From Ceratotherium simum simum (taxonomy: Eukaryota > Chordata > Mammalia > Perissodactyla > Rhinocerotidae), in NCBI RefSeq assembly GCF_000283155.1, contig NW_004454239.1, forward strand, positions 8,019,983-8,083,982: a DNA stretch of 64,000 bases, read 5' to 3'. A program made the translations under genes and the position numbers. Positions 1 through 12,104 of this stretch are shown in pieces. A model generated the notes under the pieces. It had not been told where the DNA came from. It was given only the letters and a program-made list of their open reading frames with translations, and did not search any database. Positions within the stretch are counted from its first letter, which is position 1. The number at the start of each line of letters is the position of its first letter.

Positions 1-1424
1 TCTTTCTTCCTTGATTTTTTTGCTTGTGTACTGAGGCCATTCAGACAGGAAATTGAGTGCGAAAAAAGTGGAAAATTTCTCTAGCTCATTTTACAGGGCG
101 AGTTGATTGCAGGCACCAACATCAGACAAAAGCAGCAAAAGAAAACTGTGGATGTGCCTCATTTAGAAACAAAAGTTACTATAAAATATCAAATGTGTAT
201 CAAAACGGGCAGGAGGTCAGAAGAAACATATTTACCGATGGCTGTTCCAGCACGAAGGACTCTTCAGCGTCTGAAGGTGTACCGATGTGATTCCTCCGGT
301 GCAGATTAAACCGTGGGGTCTCTCACAGAGGCTGGGACAGCTGTGATGTCATTGAACACGCAGTCCTGACTAAGAAGAGAAGACCGTTAGCTGTCTTAGC
401 AAACACCCTACTTACCGTCCATTTGGGCGGGAGCCTCGCTAAGTCACAGTGGCTGAAAGAGCAATTCGGAGCATGACCGACTGTTCTGGTTCGCCCGGGA
501 TGGAGGGGTTTCCAGGATGTGGGACTTTCAGTGCTGAAACCGGCAAACGGGGATGGTGGTCACCATATACAGAGGGTGTTGGCAGCGGCTCAGGCAACGG
601 AAGAGAAGAACGATTAAGCTGTTCTGCAGGAGAAAATGAGACTTTTTTTTTAGAGAGGGAGGGGAGATAAAAGAGGAGCAGAGAACAGGCAGCGAGAGGC
701 AGGAGGGAGTGAAGGTGGGGTCGTGTGGGTGACGGCACCCTGAGGTGTGGGCCTGGGACATTTGGGAGTGGGGTGCCTGATGCTGAGTGCGAAGCTGTGT
801 TTTCACGACGGAAGCCTCAGCGCCATTCCCGCCTCCTCCCTGTGGTGGGTGCTGGTGGGGCCCCTGCCAGATCCGGATATGGGGCTGCTGCCCACCCCCG
901 GCTGCTGTGAGTGTGGCTGCTGCCCCTTTCTGGGGAACTGCCCCAACCTGGCTGATTACATCCCCCTGCTCCCCACAGCCAGTGGCTGGCTGAGTGACAA
1001 GGGGGATGCAACAGGCCAGACCCCTCCTGGGCTGCTAGGGAGGATAATCTAAGACGACTCCCTTCAGCAAAGAACAGCGCGTTCGCAGTTCGCAGGTGGG
1101 CGTGTGCGAGTTGAGGACAGGCCAGGGGTCCCCTTGGAGTCAATGCAGGAGGAACAGAGACTGTGCAGGGAGCAGCGTCATGGGCAGAGGTGACCGCAGG
1201 GTTTGCAGAGGTCTTGGGGAGGGCACTTCACAGAGTGTGGAGCTGGAGCGTAGGCCAGTCTTATCCAGCCCTCAGGGGGTGGGGAGGCTCCGCCTTCATG
1301 TGTATGACATAGACGAGCACATGCAGACACAACAGGGCCAAGTGACGTGTCCCAACTTCATGGTGAGAGGCAGAGCTGAGATGAGAACCCGGCCATGGGA
1401 GGCAATGCGGGAGGCTCTAACCAT
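1..1424. other. Unassigned sequence, no gene seen
   Basis: The first 420 bases are AT-leaning and unique-looking. From about 420 on, GC rises. A purine-rich run lies at about 650-715 (gagagggagg-type). Open frames up to 120 codons are present on both strands, but none resembles a known protein and none has a convincing splice context. I see no repeat I can name. It may be intergenic or intronic. Confidence 0.5.
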
Positions 1425-1530
1425 TGGGCAGAACTGCTGGGTGTGTGACTTTGGCTAGTTGCTTCCCCTCTCTGAGCCTCAGTTTCCCCAAGGAGGCTGT
1501 GGGACCAGTGGATCTCCAGGGACACTTCCA
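1425..1530 (+). repeat. MIR SINE fragment
   Basis: The stretch contains the MIR core wording 'ctgctgggtgtgtgactttgg' followed by 'ctctgagcctcagtttcccc'. This is the conserved central part of the ancient mammalian-wide interspersed repeat in sense orientation. Only the core remains and the ends are blurred. Confidence 0.75.
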
Positions 1531-2439
1531 CTTCATAACTCAGTATTGGAGGAAGCATCGTGCTTGCTGGGATGCGGGAGGGACCTGGAGTTCCACGCCC
1601 CGCAGTAGGTGGGCTGGTTGATGTCTAAAGTGAAGGGTGAGCTGGGAGCTTGGGACTAACGAGCAGGCACAGCCTAATGTGCACCTTTTCCTTTAAGAAC
1701 AACATCTGCTTTTAAGTAGGTTACACCTATTGGGCTTGTTTGCATCCTTCTTTGCTTAGAAAGCAAACTCTTTCTTCAAAGCTAAGCCTCCTCCTAGGCC
1801 TATGGGATTAGCACATACTCCAGATTAATGGGGTCCAAATTAATGCGATTTATTGTCATGGCTTTCAAAGGCTGAGCTCTACCGATATAGCTACTTTTTT
1901 TTCCCCCCAGACTGAAATTTAGGACACTTGGACCAACAGATACCTTTGTTGCATTTAAACATATGGAATATCTTACAAAGTTATGGAAGGCAGAGCACAT
2001 TGACTAAATCACTCGGATGCGATGAGATGACACAAGGTCAGGACTTCTCTGGAAACTCAGGGTGTGTGGTCGCCATGCTGATGTCGCTTATGAAATAGGA
2101 GTGATCCAGTATCTTCAGCTGGGTGACGCTTGAGAAACTCCAAAAGGCTGAGTGCTCCCCAGGCTCCAGGAGAGCAAGACAGCAGATTCCATGCACTTCC
2201 CGATGTGGCCGGGCGCCCTACGCTTGCAACCGTGTGTGCCACGGGCAGCGTGTCTGCGAGCCAAAGAAGCAGCAGCTGATGGCTCGCAGACCCGCCGACT
2301 CGCTCCCGGCATGTTTAATGGGAGCCAGCTGAGGATTCCAGCTTGGGTCATATGGGCTCAGCCGGCATCAGAAAGGGGGCTCAGAACCTCCTGCTCCACA
2401 AGAGGCCGCGTACCTCCCCTTGCTGCATTCCTCAGGAAA
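1531..2439. other. Unassigned sequence, no gene seen
   Basis: AT-richer at 1690-2000 (including a T8 C6 run near 1890) and GC-rich after 2100. The open frames are short or are antisense shadows. I recognise no repeat family. Part of 1690-2000 could be old unique noncoding DNA. Confidence 0.4.
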
Positions 2440-2580
2440 CTCTGCTTTTTTATGGCCTCGTTTAGCTCTGAACGATTATGTAATTACATTGGTGAATGTA
2501 ATCCTTTAGGGCATTATTCTAATTATAGCCCACATTCCAGCAGCTTTCCGAGAAATAATTTGTGCAATGAAATGGGGCTC
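2440..2580. promoter_or_regulatory. Candidate conserved noncoding element
   Basis: An AT-rich island in GC-rich surroundings. It contains ATTACATT-GGTG-AATGTAAT (2483-2502), a perfect 8-bp inverted repeat with a 4-bp spacer that includes a TAATTA core. Another TAATTATA-type core follows at about 2520. Homeodomain factors bind such cores. No coding frame or repeat family explains the block. Calling it an enhancer is inference from base composition and motifs alone. Confidence 0.3.
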
Positions 2581-3615
2581 TTCAGGCTGCAGGAATGTCC
2601 GGAATTCCTGGGCTCACTCAGTGGCATCTGCCTCCTGGAACCCACACGCCCTTGCTCTTGCTGAGGAAGGGGAGTGAAGGGTCCAGTCGGCGGAAGCCAC
2701 TCCTCAGGGAGGGTCCAGATCAGTGCACGTCTAAACTGTGGGTCCCCCAACAACTTCGCTGAGCCCCTTTCCTCCCTATAGCTTTGCTCAGCTCCTAATT
2801 GCTCATTATGCATTCTTTAAAAGTAGTTTCAGGTGAATTTTATGGCATGTAAATTACCCTTCAATAAAGCTGCTAAAAAATAGTTACTAAGTTAATTATA
2901 ATCAAATACAGAAATTGTGTGTCATCCAAGTAATCATTGCTGTGGGCCCAGGGGAGGTCACGTGAGAGGAGAATGACCTGGAGAGGGTGAAGGTGGACAC
3001 TGGGTGATTCTAAGATTTGATTAGCAGAAGGGCCCAGAGTGAACGCGGGGAGCCATTTGTCCGTAGTGAGCTAAATTGTTTCTTCCCTCCTTCCTCATCA
3101 CCTCTTACTTTTTTGGCCTTGTTTATCGATGGGGGTGGGATCTTTCCAATCGAGCTAAAGTTTTGTAGAGTTTCTTCTTTGACGTGTACCTACTTTAGGC
3201 TCAACACAGTAGTAGGCGTCTTCGAGGGTCCCCTGAGCCCCAATTTCTGGCCTCTGCACCCTGGGAGTTCACAGGCTGCTGGAAGAGCGGCCACCATCAC
3301 AGAACCCGAGGCCCCCAGAGGAGGCTCTTGGTCTTCAATCAAGCGACCAAGGTCACAGGTGTGGGGCGTCGGCTTGTTCTGCGTTCCCGAGGGCAGGGCT
3401 AGCGCTGTGGGGCCTCCTGCACCGGGTGAGGTCCTTTGCCAAACTCATGCGTAACGCATGTTGTGTTCTTCCAAAGTCACTCATTTTGAACTTTTCATAG
3501 AATCTGAGTCAGAACTTCTGCCATCATCATGGTCTTTTCCGCTCATAGGCATTTTTGTGAAAAATATAACTTTAATATTTAATCATTATTAATTACTGGT
3601 GTGAATGCACCTTAA
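2581..3615. other. Unassigned sequence, no gene seen
   Basis: This holds an AT-rich stretch at 2815-2935 with TTAATTATAA and another at 3550-3600 with ATTATTAATTACT. Otherwise it is mixed unique-looking sequence. The 145-codon plus frame at 3017-3454 has no recognisable domain and an ordinary amino-acid composition for GC-rich noncoding DNA, so I do not call it a gene. Confidence 0.4.
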
Positions 3616-3616
3616 C

Positions 3617-3642
3617 ATTATCATCATCATCGTCATCATCAA
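3617..3642. repeat. (TCA)n trinucleotide microsatellite
   Basis: About eight ATC/TCA units with one substitution (a cgt unit at 3631-3633). A short interrupted simple repeat. Confidence 0.85.
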
Positions 3643-4462
3643 TTCACTTTTTCAGTCATTCTGTGTTGGTTATAAAGAGCCATATATGTGTGGCATTTTG
3701 GTTTTTGAATCTGATAGGTGGATGCCCCCTTCAGAGCATCCATGTGGGTGATAAACGATGGCGTGCAGGGAGCGCTGCGCATGGCACTGGGTCCGGGGAG
3801 AGGCTCTGCTGGAAAATCATGTCAGTTGCCTCCCTGGTGGGGGGCCGGCCCTGCACACTGCTCTGAGGGGCCAGGGAGGGCGGGCCTCTGGACGCGCTCT
3901 TCCCAGGGTCGTGAGGACAGGGGTTCCTGGGGAGCGCAGGGGAAGGGAATTGTTTTAGTCTACGTTTAACTAGAGCTTGTTTTCCATTTTCGAGCCATTT
4001 CCACAAATCTCTCCTGGTGCCAAGCTCTCTCCGCACAGCTCTCCTGGTCACCTCCGGCCCCACAGTTTATCACGGCCTTTGTTCCAGGCCTTCCTGGAAC
4101 AGTAAATCTGCGTGCTGTGGCCCAGTCGATGAAGCACCCTGACATGAAATCGTTTCCCTGAGCTCCTCCCAAGGGCCCTGCAGCACCTCCCGGATCCTGC
4201 CTGCCCGGAGATAAATCAGGGCCTCCCTGTCTGCGTGGAGAAGCTGATTTTCTCAGGGGTCTGTCTGCACACTGGCGGCAGGTGAGAGAACTCCTGGGGC
4301 TGTTCTGAGCTGCAGCCGGGCAGGGAGACAGGGCCCGCAGGCAGAGGTGCCCAGGCGTCCGTACGGCTCTGCCCACTTCCCGGCCGCCCGCCTGCCAGTC
4401 GGCTCCCAGCACACACAAGGGCAAGGCCAGGGACGTGGGCTCACTCAGCTCCCTGCAAGCTT
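3643..4462. other. Unassigned GC-rich sequence
   Basis: GC-rich from about 3750. Open frames of up to 168 codons on the minus strand come from low stop density and show no known domain. I see no repeat. Confidence 0.4.
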
Positions 4463-4655
4463 TTGGGAACACTTTTCATTTTAGGATAATTATAGATTGA
4501 CGAGAAGTTGCAACGGAGGTAGCGGTCTGGTGTATCCTTGCCCCAGTTTCCTCCATAGCTACGGTAACCCCAGCACAGTATCAACCAGGAAATCCACACA
4601 GGACATTGTGTGTGTATGGTTCCATGTCATTTTATCACATGTCCTACAAGTGCTT
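4463..4655 (-). mobile_element. Old L1 (L1M) 3' UTR fragment
   Basis: The wording 'ttaggataattatagattgacgagaagttgcaa' and then 'cagtttcctccatag' follows the antisense of the 3' UTR shared by old mammalian L1M subfamilies (attttagaataattttagatttacagaaaagttgc-type). It is short, decayed and without a visible TSD. Confidence 0.6.
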
Positions 4656-6255
4656 TTAAATACGCCTCCCGAGTCTGTGGCCTGGCCTTCTCCCTGGCGC
4701 GGTGGGGGAGAATTCCAGACCAGAGGCCACCAGGCCTGTGTTTCTGGGCACTGAGAGGGGGATCCAGGAAGTGCAGGCCTCCCTGCCAGGAGCAGTTGGC
4801 CCAGAGCCCCAGCTAGAACCCACGGTCACCGTGCTGTGCCAGCCGGGGTCTGGCCTGGGTGCTCGGCAGGTGTTTGTCGAAGGGATGTGTGTGCGCAGGA
4901 TGGAGAGATGAAGGGGGCGGGTGTCAGGAACCTGGGCTCCGGGCCCAGCTTTGCTGAGAACACTGCCTGAGCCAGGTTCCTCACCAAGACCAGGAGCCAG
5001 CACAGCTGCCCTGACCAGTCAGGAGCCTCACCAGTGCGGATGGGATTTGTTTGTGCGAGTGGACGGTGTTCCCCTGCTCCTGCCCTTTTCTGGACTCTGG
5101 ATGCCATCCTTCCCCTGCTGGGGCTAAGGCAATAGGTAACGGCAGGGGCCAGGGCAACTGATGACAGAGCTCCAAGCCCAGAGGCAGAGAAGAGTGGTTT
5201 TAGTCCATGTGGTCGTGGAGGAGTGTGAGGGCCTGGCCCCTTCCCCTCCCCGCTAAGGATCTACACCCCACCTCTGTTGGGGAGGGCCAGACTCAGCTGA
5301 GATGGACTGAGTCTTCAGGGGCCGGACCCCAGAGGAAGTGGGGGTATGTTGCAAAGGGGCTAAAAAGCCGGGGGATCGTGGTAGGAGGAGGTGGGGGGCA
5401 GGGAGTAGGTGGGCCAGCTTCTTTCCTGACTGAGGCCAATGGCTGCGCTTTGGGTCCTGAGGGGCAGAGGACCCTGGCTGGTGTGGCTGCAGGGGTGGGA
5501 CTGTAGAAGATGAAGCCCCGCTGGGGTCTCCACCCCCATGGGGAATGGTACAGGTCACTCACGACCTTGAGGTGGCTGTGTGATGGACAGAAGCGCACTC
5601 TGCTGCGACCACGTAAGGGGCCAGGAACGGGTCCTGGGGCTGTGCCCTCCTGCTGCTCCCAGGGATGCCGAGTTGGGGATCTCTGTTCTTTCTCCCAGGA
5701 CTTTATTGAAGCCTCAAAGCTGGGGATGGGTGGGAAAGAAGAGGCGGCCCTGGGTGGCTGGGCAGGTGTGGCATCTCCGTCCAGGTGCACGGCCTCATGT
5801 TCCTCAGCAGATGCCAAGCCTTTTCGGCTTTCACGTGGCCCGAGTCTTCACAGCTCTCGCTCAGGCCCTTAGGCCCTTAGGTGGGCTTTTCCGGGTCAGG
5901 CCTCAGGGAGTGGCTTGGGGAGGGTTCTGCAGCAAACCCCGGGCTCACATGCAGGGTGCCAGCTCTGATGCCCCCAGTTCCCTAGCAGCGACGTCTCCAC
6001 GCCGTGAATGCTGGTGCCTGGCCGGGGCTGCCCCTCACTGCCCCTCTGTGAAGGCTCGGCCTGCACACCCTGCTCCTTTTGCTCAGGGGTGGCCGTTTTG
6101 TCTGCACAGGCTCTCCAATAGGTCTCTTAGGGTTTTTCTTCTTCCCCATCCAGCAGATTAAGGATCCTGGAAGTGCCGGGCTTGAGGCTCCCTCTAAAAT
6201 GATCTTGTCTAAAAATAACGGGGGTGTAGAGGAAGGGTGGCACGAGGGGCTCCAC
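4656..6255. other. Unassigned GC-rich sequence
   Basis: A possible L2/MIR 3' end lies at about 4830-4900 ('gtgctcggcaggtgtttgtcgaa'). A G-rich patch is at 5370-5410 (gtaggaggaggtggggggcag). The remaining sequence is GC-rich with long but featureless open frames, including a 193-codon plus frame at 5580-6161 with no recognisable domain. No gene called. Confidence 0.4.
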
Positions 6256-6257
6256 AG

Positions 6258-6400
6258 CGTTTGGGGTCAGAAAGCCCAACACGGTTGTGTCTAGGCTGTG
6301 TGACTTTGGGCGAGTTACTCGACTCTCTGCACCTGAGTCTCCTGAGTTCTGCAATAGGGATTACCAGCCAGCACCCGAGCTATAGGGCTGCTGTGATGCA
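6258..6400 (+). repeat. MIR SINE fragment
   Basis: MIR core in sense orientation: 'ggctgtgtgactttgggcgagttactcgactctctgcacctgagtctcct', followed by a degenerate 3' part with 'agggctgctgtgatg'. Confidence 0.75.
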
Positions 6401-7154
6401 GGAACAGCCTGGCATCGAGGGAGGGCTGAATCGATATTGTGCTTACTCTTGAGTACATGGGAGAGACTCGGGGGCGGAGCCTGTGGGCCTAGGGCCCACA
6501 GAGGGTGACGGACCAATGCTGCAGCAAGGGCTGGGGTCCAGCCTGGGCCCGTTCTGCAAGAAGGGGTGATGAGGAGGTGCATTCTGCAGACTGACTGTCT
6601 GCCTGGTCAGCCTCACACGCCCGGCTTCCTCGTTCCTGGGACCCTGGCTCTGCAGCTTTGCCTGGCTTGTGTCCCTGAAGAGATCAAGTATGGCTGGGCC
6701 CGGCCTCCTCCCCCTGTCTTGGGAGGGTGGGCAGTCCTGGGAGGCAGGAGGCCTGCCTCTCCTCAGTGGAGAGGGGCAAAGCCCTTGGAACTCATTCCTC
6801 TTCTTTATGTGCTTTCTCTCCATCACAGACCCAGGGGGCTCTCAAGACCCCTCCAGTTCTGTGGGCCCTTTCTAAGGAGGAGCACGGCAAGTAAGCTCCT
6901 GGGGTGTCTGGGACAGTGTCCTGAGCCCACATGGGGTCAGGTCTCCCACTGGACTCTTCCTGGGACCCGCTGGGGTGTGCATTGGACCAGTTCTGCCTTG
7001 TTCCAGGGTAGACACTCCTGCTTTGTGGTGGGTGTGCTACATTCTTGGTGCTTTCCCCTGGGAGTACTGAAGTGTTCAGATTCAGAGGGCAAGAACTGGC
7101 CACGGGCTTGGAAGGAGAGAGGGACCAAAACGATCCGCTGCTTTTCTCTGAGGA
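6401..7154. other. Unassigned GC-rich sequence
   Basis: No repeat I can name. The 206-codon plus frame (6566-7186) runs into the next MIR, so it cannot be a conserved coding exon over its full length. Confidence 0.4.
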
Positions 7155-7300
7155 GGAGGCGGGCAGGGGTTAAGAGCAGGTCGTGAAAGCCAGCCCGTCC
7201 TTGTTCAATCCCAGTTCTGTCCTTTATCAGCTGAGTGGCCCTTGGCAGGTCACTTAACCTCTCTGAGCTTCAGTGTCCTTATCTGCAAGCTATCTGTCTT
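7155..7300 (+). repeat. MIR SINE, fairly complete
   Basis: Reads through the MIR consensus in order. First comes a 'ggttaagagcaggtcgtgaaagccagc' head, then 'caatcccagttctgtcc' and 'ggtcacttaacctctctgagcttcagtg', ending near 'cttatctgcaag'. It is one of the better preserved MIRs here. Confidence 0.85.
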
Positions 7301-7309
7301 AATTTAGTT

Positions 7310-7560
7310 TCCTCTGAAAGAGAGGCTGAGTGAAGAGCTCAGGGGCAGGCAGTTTATTTGGGAGGTGATGCCAGGAGGCAGGGGTGAGGGAGTGGAGAAG
7401 ATGGAGGAAGAGGAGAAGGAAGTGAGCAGTGTGTCGTCGAGCTGGCTACTCTGTGGGCAGCAGGGGCTCGCTCCTGCTGGGGACTCTCTGAGGTGACAAG
7501 CAGGATGCCCCTCAGAAGTGTCCCTCCAAAGGCGGCAGATTGCGGTGTTTATCCAGATTC
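7310..7560. repeat. LTR-like dispersed repeat, copy 1
   Basis: Contains 'caggcagtttatttgggaggtgatgccaggaggcagg' followed by a purine-rich tract and 'gggactctctgaggtgacaagc'. The same arrangement recurs at about 20462-20700 and 43525-43760: a 'gtgcaactggtttat' or equivalent, a G/A-rich block, then a 'ctctggag...cctcagagctgccc' motif. I take it as one dispersed family, probably LTR-derived. I cannot name it with confidence. Confidence 0.4.
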
Positions 7561-9299
7561 CTGTCCCCGTTGGCTGAGGGTTGCCTCCAGGGGCCCCCAG
7601 CCTCGGCCCAGGTCCCACACTGGAGACTTCATCCTCTATCCCCGGAGGAAAGCCTTGTGGCAGGAGAATGGAGCTGCTGGGCAGGCCCTTGGGTGTCCAC
7701 ATGCATGGACACAGCGCTGCCGACACCGGGGGATGGGTCAGCGTGCAAGGTACCAGGAGCTCCTGCGGCCCCACGGCGTCAGGTAGATTTGGCGTCAGCC
7801 TGTGTCAGGGGTAGTAAGTGCTAATAAACCAACGTTGCCTTCTGTTACCGCGACTCTGGCGACGGTTGTGTTATAGTACTCAGACCTGCCACTAGCCAGC
7901 CACAGACCGCATGGTAGCCCAGGGCCCAAATCCAACCTGCGGACTTGTTTAATTTGGTCTGGAGAGATTCAGAGCTTTTTAAAATTAGTTGTCAATATTA
8001 AAAATTTGATTACTTTCAAATAAAAATTGGGAGTGGCAGTTTTTTGAAAACTTGGAAGCTCTGGTGTGACCGGGCCCTGATTCTCATGTGTCACAGCTCA
8101 GCACCCCTCCCCCAGCTGTTTCCCTCCTTGGCCCGTCGCTGGTGCCTGAATCCCACCACTAGGGTAACAGGCGGTTGTCTGCGGTGTTGCCTCCACCGCA
8201 CTGACACCCCGAGGAGGGGCGATCCTTCAGAGGAGGAGGTGCTCTCCAGGCTGCTGCCCCCATTACCCTGGGACCGTCCCCCGTCTGTCACCGCCTGGCC
8301 CCTGCAGGGCTGAGTGAGGAGTGAGGGAGACGCAGCCTGGATTTGGGTCAGGATGACATGATAGCCCTTGGGGTATCGGCCTCTGCTGAGAACAGGGAGC
8401 TTGTCCCACCAGTGGACCCCAGAGCATCAGGAAGGCAGCCTTCGCCGCCCTCAGCAGGGGTGCAGCCCCCAGTGGCTCCCACTCCCACGCAGACGAGTAG
8501 CGGCTCCTGCTGGTTTTAGATGATCTCCTGTCTGGCGGGCAGACTTGTTTCAGGCACGTTCTCCGACCCAGGATGGTCTGGCAGGCAGAGGGAGCTTGTC
8601 CCATGGGGAGAGGGGATGAAGACACCTAGTGTGGGAGCTGTGCTAAGGCTTGGGGTTGGCAGGTCCAGGGGCCCGGGTAGGAAGTCAGGAGACTGTCCAC
8701 AGGGCTCCAGCCCTCCTCCCCTCCCTGTCAGGAGCTCTGTGGTTAGGCGGAGAACCATGCAGGGCTTCCTGGAGCCATCTCCAATTTGGGGAATAGCCAC
8801 CCTGTGGGTTGTCTCCTGCCTGTGTCTTACAAGGACCCCCGCTGGCCTCTAAGTACTATGTGTTCTTCCTGGTAGTGGTTAAAAATGGCTAGTTTGGAGC
8901 TTGGCTACAACAACTCCTGTCCAGAAAATAGTTAGGAGCAATCAGCAAGACTGATGGGAGAAGACACTGGGAAGTTCCCATTCCCATTCATCTAGCACTT
9001 CCACAGGTCAACACCTCTCATGTCAGCATCCAGTGCCTGATAATTAAGCAGGGAGCAGGGAGGCAGGGCGGGCTCTTACTTATGAGGAGCCTCTTAGGAT
9101 CAAAGGACTGGTGTCAGGCTGCAAAGGTGGAGTCTGGTCTCCAAATAGGCCCCACCCTGCCCCTACTCCTGGGGCTGCTCTCTTGGTGGGTTTAGGATTT
9201 GGGGGAATGTTCCACCCCTACTCTAAATATTTCTCTCCTCAGCGTGTTGCTGGTGCCTAATATTCCACCATTAGCGTACTGGGGGACCTCCTGGGGCGT
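7561..9299. other. Unassigned sequence, no gene seen
   Basis: Mostly GC-rich. The stretch 7925-8060 ('caaatccaacctgcggacttgtttaatttgg', then AT-rich) looks like a decayed DNA transposon or similar repeat that I cannot place. At 9040-9060 'cctgataattaagcaggg' is an isolated homeodomain-type core. There is no recognisable coding frame. Confidence 0.35.
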
Positions 9300-9475
9300 T
9301 GACTCTACCCCGTATTAGCTGGCAGCCCTGTCCAAGTTCATTAACTTTTCTGAGTCCTGGTTTTCCCACTGTGAAATGGAGACAACTCTGATGAGACAGA
9401 GTTGTTTGGAGGGATCAATGTAAAAGCCACTGTGGACAAACTTGGTAGGTTGCTGAGCACAAGGCCAGTACGACG
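9300..9475 (+). repeat. MIR SINE fragment
   Basis: Sense MIR: 'ttcattaacttttctgagtcctggttttcccactgtgaaatggag', then 'ttgtttggagggatcaatgtaaaag' and 'ttgctgagcacaaggccag' in the expected order of the MIR 3' half. Confidence 0.75.
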
Positions 9476-9879
9476 CACGTGGGGTCATGCCCACGTGCTG
9501 GGAGCTTCAGGGGATCACAGACACGTCTTCAAGTGCATCAAGACGACCTTCCCTATGATAACTTGGCTCTGGGGACGATGACCTCGATTTTCAAGAATGA
9601 TTTTCAAAGATTTTCAGAGAGAACAACAAAGCTGGCTTTTATCTCTTGCTGCAGCCCCTGCCCCCTGGGAGGCCAGCAGCCCTCACCCCCGAGCCCCAGG
9701 CTGGTACTGATAGTGAAATTTGAATTCAGTCGTGCCCTTATCAGCTTCCCAGAAACCTGTCTTGGACAAGTTGCTCTGGGAGCTGGGCTCCACGTCCCAA
9801 ATGCCGGGGTCTCTTCCACAGTCCACCCTGTGAAATTACGACAGCTTAGCAAGGAGCTTTTCAAAGAGCACTTATTGAT

Positions 9880-11640
9880 TTTCTTTAGATTGTAAACATC
9901 ATGCATGCTTACTAGGGATAGTTTAGAAAATAGGAAAAGTGTCAAGAAAAGAACAAAATCCTCTGTATGCTTACAGAGATAGTTGCTCTAAACATTCTAT
10001 TTGGTCTTCTCCTTCCTCTCTCCCTCATCTCTTCCTTCTTTTTCTTGTTTTTGTTATAAAATAATTCAAACAGTAATAAAGTAAATATGGGGGAAATACA
10101 GCAATAACTCATGTTCTCATCACCGTTCATCCTTCTCTCTCCTCCTTTCCTCTGTGCCTTCTTTCTTTCTCAAGGAAAATGGTTACAGATGGAGTCGAAG
10201 CCCTTTTGCATGCATCCGAGACACTGAAGTGAGTGTCTCGTTCCTCACCAGGTTTTACACATGCACGATTGTTGTGTGTGACCTCACAGTTTATGGAAAC
10301 TGTTGAACAGTACATGTGTATCTGCCACTTTGTTTTTTCTTACTCAACATTGTGTTTCTGAGATTTATCCCTGTTGACGTGAATGCATTCAGCTCATCCA
10401 CTTGAATGATGGGTTATATTGTCTTGTCTGAATGTGCCACAATGGTTTATCCATCCCCTATTGGTGGACTTCACCTTGCAGCAGCCAACATCCGTGAGCG
10501 CATCTTCTTGAGAGCGTGTGCCGACTGTCTCTTCAGTATTCACCCGGAAGTGGAATTCCTGAGCCATTGGGTACGTGCACTTTCAACTTCATTCACTTTT
10601 GCCAAATTGTTTTTGAAAATAGTTATGTCAGTTTTAATTCCCGCCAACAACTTGTGAATGTTTTCACTTCCCTCATCCTCGAGCACCACTTGAGATTGCC
10701 CGATTCTAAAATTTCAGCCAGTCTGGTGGTATACTCTGATGTGGAATAATTGCATCTTATTGTTTTGATTTGAATTCTTTTTGAATATTAGTGAAATTAG
10801 GCAGCATTTCATATGCTTATGGGCCATTAGGATTTCATTTCTTATGAATTTGACCATTAAACTACTTGTTTCTAATTGCCTTGTAGGAGTACTTTATATA
10901 TTCTTGAGACTAACATGGTGTTGATTATATGTGTTGGGATGTATACTCTGAGATTATGACTTATTTAAAAAATTTGTTAATGGTGTCTGACGCACAAATG
11001 TTTTAAATTTTAATGCAATCACACATTTTCTTTTTGATGGTGTATGCTCTTGGTATTGTGTTTAAGAAATCCATGTCTAAACCTTGTTACATTTTCACAT
11101 TTATAATTTTATAATTCCTGGATTGCATTTTTGTAAATAGTGAAATGAAGGTATACACACGTATGTGTGTATATATATATATGTGCATATATATGTATAT
11201 ATTTGTTTTTGTATTGTCTTTATTTGGTTTGTGCATTGAAGTTAGAGTAGTCCTATAAAATGAGTTGGATAGTTTTACTTTTTCTGTTCACTGAAATAGG
11301 TTTTTGTTTTTTGTTTTTAATAAGGTGGGGTGGTATGTTTAGGCTCTAGGAAAGATTTACCTATAAAACTATTTGAGCTTTCTGTCTTTTTAGGAAGGAG
11401 ATTTTTTCCAGGCAATACATTCAATTTATTTAAGGTTCTTTGTCCATTCCATTTGCCATTTGTTTTTGAGTCTGTATTAGAAAGTTATATTTTTTCAAAA
11501 ACTGTCTCTATCAATTATATATTCAAATTTACTGGTATAAAGTTATTCACATTGTTATCTTATGATTGAAAAACATCTTTACTTCATCCGTAATTTTATC
11601 ACTCCTTCATTCCCAATATAATTTTTTAAATTGTTCTGAT
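9880..11640 (-). mobile_element. Old LINE-1/HAL1 remnant
   Basis: Antisense of an old L1-type 3' UTR and ORF2 end. The stretch from about 9890 has the 'accaggtttt...' 3' UTR look. From 10370, 'tgaatgatgggttatattg...ccacaatggtttatccatcccctattggtgg' and 'gccaaattgtttttgaaaa' follow the usual order of an L1 3' end. From 11210 on, more internal ORF2 antisense is recognisable ('cctataaaatgagttggatagt'). Frameshifts and stops are throughout. The family could be an L1ME or a HAL1. Confidence 0.65.
11155..11205. repeat. AT/GT alternating microsatellite
   Basis: Alternating purine-pyrimidine run of TATA, TGTG and CATA units (acacacgtatgtgtgtatat...) inside the old LINE. Confidence 0.85.
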
Positions 11641-12104
11641 TTATTTTTAATTTATATGCAGTAAAATTCACCCTTTTTGGTGTGCAGTTCTGTGAGTTTT
11701 GGCACATGTAACCACCACCACAGTCAAGCTATAGAGCAGGTCCATCACTCTCCCAATTCCCTCGTACTGTCCCTTTGTAGTCAGTTACTTTCCCTACCCC
11801 CAGTCTCCGACAACCATCCTTACAGTTTGCTGTTTTCAAAATGCCGTATAGAGGGAATCACACACTATGAACTTTTGGAGTCTGGCTTCTTCTACTCCAT
11901 GTAATGTATCTGAGATTCAACCCTGTTGTATATAGAAATAGTTTGTTCCTTTCTGTTGTTGAATAACATTCCATATGACCTACCACAGCATACCACAGTG
12001 TGCTTATCCATTCACCAGTGAAGACATTTTTGTTGTTTCTAGGTTTTTGGTGATTATGAATAGAGTCACTATAAACATTTATATACAAGATTTTATGTGA
12101 ACAT
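11641..12104 (-). mobile_element. L1M 3' end, first segment
   Basis: Antisense L1M 3' UTR: 'gcagtaaaattcaccctttttgg', 'ttctgtgagttttggcacatgtaaccaccaccacagtcaag', then 'gtgtgcttatccattcaccagtgaagacatttttg'. This element is interrupted at 12104 by a younger L1 and resumes at 13434. There 'catagtttttattattcttggttaaataccc' continues the same L1 order. Further segments lie at 13434-13557 and 13944-16205. Confidence 0.8.

Noticed and set aside
5580..6161. 193-codon plus frame
   Set aside because: No domain, no splice context, composition typical of GC-rich noncoding DNA. Several other frames overlap it.
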